Positions 1-5,373 of a stretch of DNA of 7,972 nucleotides are shown piece by piece (the stretch's first letter is position 1; each line of letters begins with the position of its first letter). Source of the stretch: Chloroflexota bacterium (GTDB taxonomy: Bacteria; Chloroflexota; Anaerolineae; Anaerolineales; UBA11858). The stretch spans positions 1 through 7,972 of the forward strand of contig DOTA01000144.1 of the NCBI GenBank assembly GCA_003513015.1, in the 5' to 3' direction. Below the pieces are notes generated by a model. That model made no database searches. It saw nothing but the letters and a program-made list of their open reading frames with translations, and was not told where the DNA came from. The translations under genes and the position numbers were made by a program.

Positions 1-1
1 C

Positions 2-1123
2 CAGGGGCCGGCCGCGCCCGGGATGGAATGTACCCTGGTGGGCGATCAAGAGGCAGCCCCCGCGGAGTTGGTCGCCATCTTCGGCGTCACCGCCGATGAC
101 TGGGCGCAGGGATTGGATACCGCCGCGGTCACGATTGTCGAATATTCCGACTTTCAATGACCGTACTGCGCACAGCTTGCGCCCGTGATGGCGCAACTCC
201 AAGCAAATTACCCCGAAGATGTTCGTTTCGTCTACCGCCACTTCCCCCTCGCCAGCATCCACGATAAAGCCCTGTTGGCCGCCCAGGCTGCCGAAGCCGC
301 CGGTCTGCAAGGAAAATTCTGGGAGATGCATGATTTTCTGTTTGGTAATTACAACACCTGGACGCTGCTTTCCGCCGATCAATTCCCAGCTTGGGTGATT
401 GATAATGCTGCCGAGTTGGGCCTGGATAAGGATCAGTTTGCCAGCGATCTCACCAGTGATGCCATGGTTGCCAAAGCGCAGGCTGCCTGGGATTACGGGC
501 AACAAATTGGGTTGCCCGGTACGCCCTTTGTCGCCATCAATAACGTCCCTTACCAGGGCAACCTGGATTATGCCAGTTTCGAGCGCATCATTGACGCCAA
601 TAAATTGACCGTGCATCAATACACTGAATGCCCGCCGATGGTCATCGATCCCCTCAAACAATACATTGCCACCATCGAAACTGAGAAGGGCAATATCGTG
701 GTTGAACTTTTCCCCGATGTGGCCCCCATGACCGTCAATAGTTTCGTTTTTCTGGCGCGTGAAGGTTGGTTCGATGGCGTAACCTTCCATCGCGTACTAC
801 CCGGCTTCATGGCTCAGGGCGGCGATCCCTCCGGTTCCGGTATGGGCGGCCCCGGCTATGCCTTCAAAAACGAAACCACCCCCGATCTGGTATTTGATCG
901 CGCCGGATTGATGGCTATGGCAAACTCCGGCCCAGATACCAATGGCAGCCAGTTCTTTATTACCTACGCACCGGCCGAGCGTCTGAATGGCAGTTACACC
1001 ATTTTTGGTGAAGTGCTCGAAGGCATGGATGTGGCTGAAAGCCTGACGCCGCGCGATCCATCCCAGGCAGGAGCGCTACCGCCTGGTGATAAGATCATCA
1101 CTATCACCATCGAAGAGAAGTAA
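2..1123 (+). CDS. DsbA-type thiol oxidoreductase fused to cyclophilin PPIase, probable selenoprotein (5' partial)
   Basis: The reading frame is open from base 2 to TAA 1121-1123, apart from a TGA at 158-160, giving 373 residues in the window. The N-terminus, probably with an export or lipoprotein signal, lies upstream. Residues about 45-205 are a DsbA/thioredoxin-fold domain: beta strand VTIVEYSDFQ, then U53-P54-Y55-C56 at the active site, YRHFPL, and the cis-Pro loop GTPF (Pro175). Residues about 215-373 are a cyclophilin domain with FHRVLPGFMAQGGDPSG (catalytic Arg264) and MANSGPDTNGSQFFIT. The cyclosporin-contact Trp of human CypA is replaced (ERLNGSY), as in many bacterial cyclophilins. 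Cys10 and Cys210, flanking the DsbA domain, could form a structural disulfide. The likely role is disulfide formation or isomerisation plus prolyl isomerisation in extracytoplasmic folding. Starting at GTG 185 would drop the first strand and the redox site, so I reject that start. A real nonsense mutation or a sequencing error (TGC/TGT to TGA) is the main alternative. Confidence 0.85.
158..160 (+). other. In-frame UGA, probable selenocysteine codon
   Basis: This TGA interrupts an otherwise continuous fusion-protein frame at the first position of the DsbA CxxC motif (SDFQ-TGA-PYC). Sec replacing a catalytic Cys is the usual pattern in redox selenoproteins. TGA is a genuine stop for the genes ending at 2016, 3450 and 4721, so wholesale recoding of TGA is not the explanation. 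The selA, selB, selC and selD genes are not in this window, so the decoding machinery is unverified here. Confidence 0.75.
177..196 (+). promoter_or_regulatory. SECIS-like hairpin downstream of the UGA codon
   Basis: TTGCGCC (177-183) pairs perfectly with GGCGCAA (190-196), five of the seven pairs being G-C. The 6-nt loop is CGUGAU. The loop begins 23 nt after the UGA, and a G is in its second position. Bacterial SECIS elements are hairpins inside the coding sequence just after UGA, with a small apical loop bearing a G near its 5' side, and are bound by SelB. Size, spacing and loop G all fit. The hairpin codes for residues of the DsbA domain (LAPVMAQ), so it does double duty. Only inspection supports this; no fold energy or covariation was computed. 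Confidence 0.65.
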
Positions 1124-1131
1124 ACCGATTT

Positions 1132-1170
1132 TTCCAGGTTGGGCGTGTCGCGTTCAACCTGGAATTTTTT
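1132..1170 (+). terminator. Intrinsic terminator of the DsbA-cyclophilin gene
   Basis: Nine bases after the TAA stop, TTCCAGGTTG (1132-1141) and CAACCTGGAA (1155-1164) form a perfect 10-bp stem with a 13-nt loop, followed at once by six T (1165-1170). This is a textbook rho-independent terminator and separates the fusion gene from the next unit. Confidence 0.9.
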
Positions 1171-1223
1171 CCGAACCTTCCCCAAAAGTGCCTCTCTGTG
1201 CTATATTCTTAGTACCAGATACC

Positions 1224-1229
1224 TATAAT
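1224..1229 (+). promoter_or_regulatory. Promoter -10 element (TATAAT) for the membrane protein gene
   Basis: A perfect TATAAT lies between the preceding terminator and the next gene. No good -35 hexamer is found 16-18 bases upstream (around 1200-1207, CTATATT), so only the -10 box is supported. The expected start point, about 1236-1237, is at the first base of the inverted repeat 1237-1280. Confidence 0.5.
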
Positions 1230-1236
1230 GGCCCCG

Positions 1237-1280
1237 GTCACAAATTGCGCTTTTAGCAGGTAGGAGGCGCAATTTGTGAC
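1237..1280. repeat. Perfect 14-bp inverted repeat at the expected mRNA 5' end
   Basis: GTCACAAATTGCGC (1237-1250) is exactly reverse-complementary to GCGCAATTTGTGAC (1267-1280), with a 16-nt loop. It begins 8 bases after TATAAT, so the transcript would start with this hairpin. There is no T-run on either strand, so it is not an intrinsic terminator. Possible roles are a 5' stabilising hairpin, an operator, or a small mobile palindrome. The ribosome-binding site at 1317-1321 lies outside it. Confidence 0.75.
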
Positions 1281-1316
1281 TGTGAAGGGTATAGCACCAT
1301 CCAATTACTTAAGATC

Positions 1317-1321
1317 AGGAG
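1317..1321 (+). promoter_or_regulatory. Ribosome-binding site deciding start ATG 1330
   Basis: AGGAG lies 8 bases before ATG 1330. The alternative upstream GTG at 1276 lies inside the right arm of the inverted repeat and has no usable Shine-Dalgarno spacing, so ATG 1330 is preferred. Confidence 0.75.
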
Positions 1322-1329
1322 CGTGGCCC

Positions 1330-2016
1330 ATGACCAACTCACCTAACCCCACCGGCTCACCCCAACAACCTCCCCAAGATCCCCAAAAGGAGCGCGTCAA
1401 AAGGTTTTTGTGGCAGGGTAAAATCGCCCCAGCCTTTTGGACCGTGGCTGGCGTCTTTTCGATTGTGCTGAATGTGATTTTGATCGTCACCGTGCTGATC
1501 TTAGGCCAGCAGCTCTTTGTCCTCAACGATATCGTAGAAAATAGCCTGATCGGTGGGCTTTATGACAATTTCGTAAAAATGGATGAAGCCACGATCGTTA
1601 CTTCGGTGACGGTGGAAGACACCATCCCCGTGAAGTTCGACTTGCCCGTGACCACCAATACCACCGTGTATCTTACGGAGCCAACGCCCATCTACGGCGC
1701 TTCGGTGGTAATTAATACCGGCGGGTTGAGTATCAACGCCCCGGCAGATATTGTTCTTCCGGCGGGGCTACCCCTGCCCATCGCCCTGAATATTACCGTG
1801 CCGGTAGATCAAGAAGTCCCCGTGGTGCTCGAAGTTCCGGTGAATATCCCGCTCAACCAAACCGAACTCCACGAACCCTTTACGGGTCTGCAAGATGTGG
1901 TTAGCCCCTTCCGGAAAATGTTGGGTGATCTACCCAACGCCTGGTTGGATACCCCCTTCTGCAAGGGCCTTTTGGGGGAAGCTTGCATTATTATTTTCAA
2001 TATCCCGCAACCTTGA
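1330..2016 (+). CDS. Single-pass membrane protein with Val/Pro-rich beta-type outer domain, function unknown
   Basis: I do not recognise a named family for this 228-residue protein. Residues 1-30 are a Pro/Gln/Asn-rich, then basic, cytoplasmic tail (KERVKR). Residues about 36-59 form one strong transmembrane segment. Residues about 60-90 are probably helical. Residues about 90-178 alternate short beta-type stretches rich in Val, Pro, Leu and Ile (TIPVKFDLPV, PLPIALNITVPV, EVPVVLEVPVNIPL). A C-terminal part holds the only two cysteines (Cys211, Cys219), a possible disulfide. By the positive-inside rule the large domain faces outward. The gene stands alone between a terminator and a 141-base gap, with its own TATAAT and 5' hairpin, so it is probably transcribed separately. 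Similar V-P-V-x patterned anchored proteins occur in Anaerolineae as I recall, which I cannot check here. The reading frame is convincing; the function is not known. Confidence 0.8.
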   Translation: MTNSPNPTGSPQQPPQDPQKERVKRFLWQGKIAPAFWTVAGVFSIVLNVILIVTVLILGQQLFVLNDIVENSLIGGLYDNFVKMDEATIVTSVTVEDTIPVKFDLPVTTNTTVYLTEPTPIYGASVVINTGGLSINAPADIVLPAGLPLPIALNITVPVDQEVPVVLEVPVNIPLNQTELHEPFTGLQDVVSPFRKMLGDLPNAWLDTPFCKGLLGEACIIIFNIPQP

Positions 2017-2144
2017 GCCGTGCACAACTCCCGCGCGGCCATCAAAACAAAATTGATTTCTACTACGAATACTCAAATGTACAAGGAACCCCAAAACCTA
2101 TTTTTGTGATTTCCTGTGACTTTGAGCCTTCGTGGTGAATTTTT

Positions 2145-2150
2145 AGAGGT
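2145..2150 (+). promoter_or_regulatory. Ribosome-binding site deciding start ATG 2158
   Basis: AGAGGT is 7 bases before ATG 2158. The in-frame GTG at 2116 would add 14 residues that do not resemble an M16 N-terminus and has no comparable Shine-Dalgarno sequence, so the ATG is taken as the start. Confidence 0.75.
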
Positions 2151-2157
2151 AATTTTT

Positions 2158-3450
2158 ATGCCCCAAACTGTTACCAACATTACCCTCTCCAATGGGCTGC
2201 AAGTCATGCTCAAGGAGATTCACACCGCCCCGATTATCAGTAATTGGGTTTGGTACCGGGTCGGCTCGCGCGATGAGATTCCCGGCATCACAGGCGTTTC
2301 GCATTGGGTCGAACATATGCAATTCAAAGGGACACAGCAGTTCCCCGCGGGTGTGCTCGATAAAGCCGTCTCGCGCGATGGCGGCATGTGGAATGCCTTC
2401 ACTTATATGGATTGGACCACCTATTTCGAGACCATGCCCGCCGATAAAATCGATCTTGGTTCTCGCTTGGAAGCGGATCGCATGGTCAATAGCGTTTTCG
2501 ATGCCGATGAAGTTGCCTCCGAGCGCACCGTGATTATTTCGGAGCGCCAGGGGAACGAGAATCACCCTCTCTTCCAGTTGGGCGAAGCCGTCCAAGCCGC
2601 AGCGTTCCGGGTACATCCCTACCATCATGAGATCGTCGGCGATCTGGCTGATCTCAAAACTATCAGCCGTGACGATCTCTATCGCCATTACAAATCCTAC
2701 TACCAACCGAATAATGCCGTTTTGGTGATGACCGGCGATTTCGAAACTGAAAGTATGCTAGCTCGCATCCAAGAACTTTTTGAGGTGATCCCCAGCGGCG
2801 AGACTCCCCTGCGCCGGGCACGCCCCGAACCGCAACCGCGCGGCGAGCTGCGCTTGGTTGTGGAAGGCCCCGGCGAAACCGCCTTCGTGCAAGATACCTA
2901 CCGCGCCCCGGCCGCCACCGACCCCGATTTTTTCCCCTTTGTGGTGTTGGATAGCCTGCTCACCGGCCCGAGTAGCCTAAATTTGTTTGGCGGTGGTATT
3001 TCCAACAAAACTTCACGCCTCTACCGGGGCTTGGTGGAAGGCGAACTGGCTGTCAGCATTCAGGGTGACCTGCCCGCCACCATTGACCCCTTCGTTTACA
3101 CCATCACCGCCACGGTGCATCCGCAACGCCAACCGGATGATGTGATCCGCGCGATGGATGACGAAATCAAGCGCGCTCAAGATGAAATTCCCAGCCCGGA
3201 GGCCCTGGCCCGCGCCGTGAAACAGGCCAAGGCTTTGTTTGCCTACGGCAGCGAGAGCATCACCAACCAGGGATTTTGGCTGGGCTTCACCGAGATGTTT
3301 GCCTCCATGGATTGGTTTGACCAATACCTCGATAACCTGGCGGCAGTCACCCCCGAAGACGTGCAGCGCATTGCCCAAACCTACCTGCGCCCGCAAAATC
3401 GCGTGCTTGGAACCTATTTGCCCACCGGCAATGGGGAGGTATCCCTATGA
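2158..3450 (+). CDS. M16 family zinc metallopeptidase, catalytic subunit
   Basis: This 430-residue protein has the inverted zinc motif HxxEH as His49-Trp-Val-Glu52-His53. A distal Glu at about residue 129 (VIISERQGNE) lies 76 residues after His53, the usual distance for the third zinc ligand. The N-terminal M16 domain is about residues 5-180 and the second, inactive-fold half about 190-420. There is no signal peptide, so it is probably cytoplasmic. In the second half the position of the R/Y substrate-binding motif keeps an Arg (LYRGLVEGELA, Arg290) but no Tyr at the expected distance, while the downstream partner has both. Known bacterial heterodimeric M16B enzymes divide these features in the same way, so the two products likely form one peptidase that degrades unstructured peptides. 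It overlaps the next gene by ATGA. Its substrate is unknown. Confidence 0.93.
   Translation: MPQTVTNITLSNGLQVMLKEIHTAPIISNWVWYRVGSRDEIPGITGVSHWVEHMQFKGTQQFPAGVLDKAVSRDGGMWNAFTYMDWTTYFETMPADKIDLGSRLEADRMVNSVFDADEVASERTVIISERQGNENHPLFQLGEAVQAAAFRVHPYHHEIVGDLADLKTISRDDLYRHYKSYYQPNNAVLVMTGDFETESMLARIQELFEVIPSGETPLRRARPEPQPRGELRLVVEGPGETAFVQDTYRAPAATDPDFFPFVVLDSLLTGPSSLNLFGGGISNKTSRLYRGLVEGELAVSIQGDLPATIDPFVYTITATVHPQRQPDDVIRAMDDEIKRAQDEIPSPEALARAVKQAKALFAYGSESITNQGFWLGFTEMFASMDWFDQYLDNLAAVTPEDVQRIAQTYLRPQNRVLGTYLPTGNGEVSL
3433..3440 (+). promoter_or_regulatory. Strong ribosome-binding site inside the M16 catalytic gene
   Basis: GGGGAGGT lies 6 bases before ATG 3447 and within the last codons of the upstream gene. 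Together with the ATGA stop-start overlap it supports coupled and roughly equal translation of the two M16 subunits. Confidence 0.75.
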
Positions 3451-4721
3451 TAACCCATTCCCACTCTGCCCTTCCCGGCGCGGATGACATCACCCGCGAG
3501 CAACTCGAAAACGGGATTGTGGTCTTAACCCGGCCCAACTTTAACAGCCCCTCTGTGATGGTCAGTGGATACCTGGCTGCGGGTGGTATCTTTGACCCCG
3601 CAGAAAAACTGGGCCTGGCAGATTTCACCGCTTCAGCCCTGATGCGGGGCACCCACAAACGTGATTTTCAAAGTATTTATGATGCCCTTGAATCGGCAGG
3701 GGCTTCGCTGGGCTTCAGCGGAGCCACGCATACCGCCAGTTTCAACGGCAAAGCCCTGGCAGAAGATTTGCCCTTGCTGCTGGAATTGCTGACCGAAGCC
3801 TTGTTGGAGCCGGTCTTCCCCGGCCAGCAGGTGGCGCGCTTGAAAGCGCAATTGCTCACCGGTCTGGCCATGCGCGCCCAAGATACGCACGAGATGGCCT
3901 CGCTAACCTTCGATCAGATCGTTTACGCCAACCATCCTTATGGCCGCCCCGAAGATGGCTTCCCTGAAACCGTCGAGAAAATCCACCGCGAAGATTTAAT
4001 CGATTTCCACAAAAAGCACTATGGCCCCCAAGGGATGGTTATCTCCATCGTGGGCGCGGTAAAACCTGTGGATGCGGTGCAATGGGTACGCGCGGCTCTG
4101 GGGAATTGGAAAAACCCTGATCAACCGCAGCCTCCCGAACTCCCCGCCCTGACACCGCTGGTTGATTCCGTTACCCAAAAATTCAGCATTCCCGGTAAAA
4201 GCCAATCGGATGTAGTTGTCGGTGCGGCTGGTCCCGCTCGCAGCGCCCCGGATTTCATTGCTGCCTCGCTGGGCAATAGCGTTTTAGGGCAGTTTGGCAT
4301 GATGGGACGCATCGGTGATGTGGTGCGCGAGCAAGCCGGGCTGGCTTATTATGCTTACAGCGGCTTGAGCGGCGGTTTAGGGCCGGGGCCGTGGTCGGTG
4401 GCCGCGGGTGTAGACCCGGAGAACGTGGACGAGGCCGTGGATTTGATTTGCGCCGAGATCGAGCGTTTTGTGACCCAGCCGGTCAGTGCCGAGGAGTTGA
4501 GTGACAGCCAGGCCAATTTTGTGGGGCGGCTGCCGCTGGCCCTAGAATCAAATGGCGGCGTGGCAGGCGCGCTGCTCAACCTGGAACGCTATGATTTGGG
4601 GCTGGATTACTACCGCGATTATGCCGAACAGATCAACGCCGTCACGGTCGAAGATGTTTTGGCCGCGGCCCAGCACTATTTGGACCCCAATAAACTGGCG
4701 ATTGCCATAGCCGGGCCATGA
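3447..4721 (+). CDS. M16 family peptidase-like protein, non-catalytic partner subunit
   Basis: This 424-residue protein has the M16 fold, including NGIVVL, the segment before LMRGT, YANHPYGRP and the C-terminal half. The zinc motif is lost: aligning on the shared (K/R)GT that follows the motif, HWVEH of the upstream protein becomes Asp59-Phe-Thr-Ala-Ser63. It retains the R/Y motif in its second half (VVREQAGLAYYAYSG; Arg294 and Tyr301) and a Gly-rich loop (SGGLGPGPW, about 306-316). In known M16B heterodimers the subunit without zinc supplies R/Y to hold the substrate C-terminus. The role is therefore inferred as the substrate-binding half of the peptidase encoded with 2158-3450. The start ATG 3447 is fixed by the ATGA overlap and a strong Shine-Dalgarno. 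The end overlaps acpS, again by ATGA. A cytoplasmic location is likely, as no signal peptide is seen. Confidence 0.92.
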   Translation: MITHSHSALPGADDITREQLENGIVVLTRPNFNSPSVMVSGYLAAGGIFDPAEKLGLADFTASALMRGTHKRDFQSIYDALESAGASLGFSGATHTASFNGKALAEDLPLLLELLTEALLEPVFPGQQVARLKAQLLTGLAMRAQDTHEMASLTFDQIVYANHPYGRPEDGFPETVEKIHREDLIDFHKKHYGPQGMVISIVGAVKPVDAVQWVRAALGNWKNPDQPQPPELPALTPLVDSVTQKFSIPGKSQSDVVVGAAGPARSAPDFIAASLGNSVLGQFGMMGRIGDVVREQAGLAYYAYSGLSGGLGPGPWSVAAGVDPENVDEAVDLICAEIERFVTQPVSAEELSDSQANFVGRLPLALESNGGVAGALLNLERYDLGLDYYRDYAEQINAVTVEDVLAAAQHYLDPNKLAIAIAGP

Positions 4722-5095
4722 AACTTGCCACAGGTGTCGATATTTTAGAAATCGAGCGCGTGGCCGGGGTGGTCGAGCGCCAGGGCGCGCGCTTCAAGCA
4801 GCGTTTTTTTACTCCCGGTGAATTAGCCGATGCGGGGGAGAATATCGCTTCGCTGGCGGCGCGCTTTGCCGCCAAAGAAGCCATCAGCAAAGCCCTGGGA
4901 ACAGGCATGGGCCGAGTGCCGCTTACCGATATGGAAGTGCTGCGCGACGAACAGCGTGCCCCGCAGGTGCATTTGCATGGCGAAGCCCTGCGCGTGGCCC
5001 AAAGCCTGGGGCTGCACACCTGGTCGATCAGCCTGAGCCATAGCGAAGCTTATGCCGTGGCCTTTGTGGTGGCGATGGGGGATGGCCCAGATTAA
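4718..5095 (+). CDS. acpS: Holo-[acyl-carrier-protein] synthase
   Basis: AcpS transfers 4'-phosphopantetheine from CoA to the conserved Ser of acyl carrier protein, making it active for fatty acid synthesis in the cytoplasm. The 125-residue length matches the family. The metal-binding Asp8 is in GVDILEIERV and Glu54 in RFAAKEAISKALGTG, the two hallmark motifs. The C-terminal strand SISLSHSEAYAVAFVVA (His108) is also typical. The start ATG 4718 overlaps the M16 stop as ATGA. There is little Shine-Dalgarno sequence in front (ATAGCCGGGCC), so translation probably depends on coupling to the upstream gene. It is the last gene of the operon, closed by the hairpin at 5143-5182. No functional link to the M16 pair is known to me; co-transcription may be incidental. 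Confidence 0.95.
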   Translation: MKLATGVDILEIERVAGVVERQGARFKQRFFTPGELADAGENIASLAARFAAKEAISKALGTGMGRVPLTDMEVLRDEQRAPQVHLHGEALRVAQSLGLHTWSISLSHSEAYAVAFVVAMGDGPD

Positions 5096-5142
5096 TCCAG
5101 AAGCAATGCTCCAAAACAACGGACTGATCTATAAAAAATATG

Positions 5143-5182
5143 AAGCTGACTGTCACTTAGCAAGTGACAGTCAGCTTTTTTT
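5143..5182 (+). terminator. Intrinsic terminator of the M16-acpS operon
   Basis: AAGCTGACTGTCACTT (5143-5158) and AAGTGACAGTCAGCTT (5162-5177) form a perfect 16-bp stem with a 3-nt AGC loop, with a T-run through 5182. It lies 47 bases after the acpS stop. An A-rich stretch (5131-5140) precedes the stem, so it might also slow transcription from the other side, although no - strand gene is evident here. Confidence 0.9.
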
Positions 5183-5223
5183 GCACGGATGCAGCCCTTT
5201 GAAAATAACGTCTCAAGCCTTGG

Positions 5224-5297
5224 AAGCGCGTCTTTATCTTTGGGGACGCGCGATTCGCGCTTAAACACGCGAGCTTTCCCTTTGGGCCGGCGCGTGT
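5224..5297 (+). other. Leader region with competing GC-rich stems before the acylase gene
   Basis: This lies in the 191-base gap before the acylase gene. AAGCGCG (5224-5230) can pair with CGCGCTT (5256-5262). Alternatively GCGCGTC (5226-5232) can pair with GACGCGC (5245-5251). The two pairings share bases and exclude each other. A further stem is possible between ACACGCG (5265-5271) and CGCGTGT (5291-5297). There is no T-run after any of them. Short GC-rich pairings arise easily by chance, so a regulatory role is only a suggestion. Confidence 0.3.
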
Positions 5298-5305
5298 AAC
5301 TCATC

Positions 5306-5334
5306 TTGAAATCCAGTGTTTCTGCTTTCATTAC
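5306..5334 (+). promoter_or_regulatory. Possible weak promoter for the acylase gene
   Basis: TTGAAA (5306-5311) is followed after 17 bases by CATTAC (5329-5334), which matches TATAAT at only three positions. Some promoter is expected because the upstream operon ends in a strong terminator, but this particular assignment is weak. Confidence 0.25.
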
Positions 5335-5361
5335 AACCAGATTTTGAAAATTATTTCGCCC

Positions 5362-5367
5362 GAGGAG
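5362..5367 (+). promoter_or_regulatory. Ribosome-binding site deciding start ATG 5374
   Basis: GAGGAG ends 6 bases before ATG 5374. The in-frame TTG at 5344 lies upstream of this site, so the ATG is the start. The protein then begins MLKKIGRVLL, a normal basic N-terminus before a membrane segment. Confidence 0.85.
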
Positions 5368-5373
5368 AAGTAC

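Noticed and set aside
185..1123. A shorter gene starting at GTG 185
   Set aside because: It starts inside the DsbA domain, drops the first strand and the whole redox motif, has no Shine-Dalgarno sequence, and the same frame continues upstream with strong family resemblance across the TGA.
1237..1280. Inverted repeat as an intrinsic terminator
   Set aside because: Neither strand has a T-run after the stem, and it lies just downstream of a TATAAT rather than at a gene end.
1276..1329. N-terminal extension of the membrane protein from GTG 1276
   Set aside because: The codon is in the right arm of the inverted repeat, lacks a ribosome-binding site, and a well-placed AGGAG serves ATG 1330.
2017..2040. 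GCCG...CGGC pairing after the membrane protein gene as a terminator
   Set aside because: The stem is only 4-5 bp and is followed by CATCAAAACA, with no T-run.
2053..2081. Possible promoter TTGATT plus AATGTA before the M16 operon
   Set aside because: The -35 is fair but no acceptable -10 lies at 16-18 bases. A promoter probably exists in this 141-base gap, but I cannot place it.
2143..2706. 187-codon open frame on the - strand opposite the M16 gene
   Set aside because: It lies wholly antisense to a well-supported M16 coding region and shows no recognisable motif; it is a by-product of the codon use of the real gene.
5130..5135. TATAAA as a -10 box between acpS and the acylase
   Set aside because: There is no -35 partner, and the strong terminator at 5143-5182 would stop the transcript almost at once.
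5092..5331. 79-codon Lys/Arg-rich open frame on the - strand in the gap before the acylase gene
   Set aside because: It runs through the terminator stem and the end of acpS, has no clear ribosome-binding site and resembles no family I know. Chance is the simplest explanation, though it is the only sizeable open frame in that gap.
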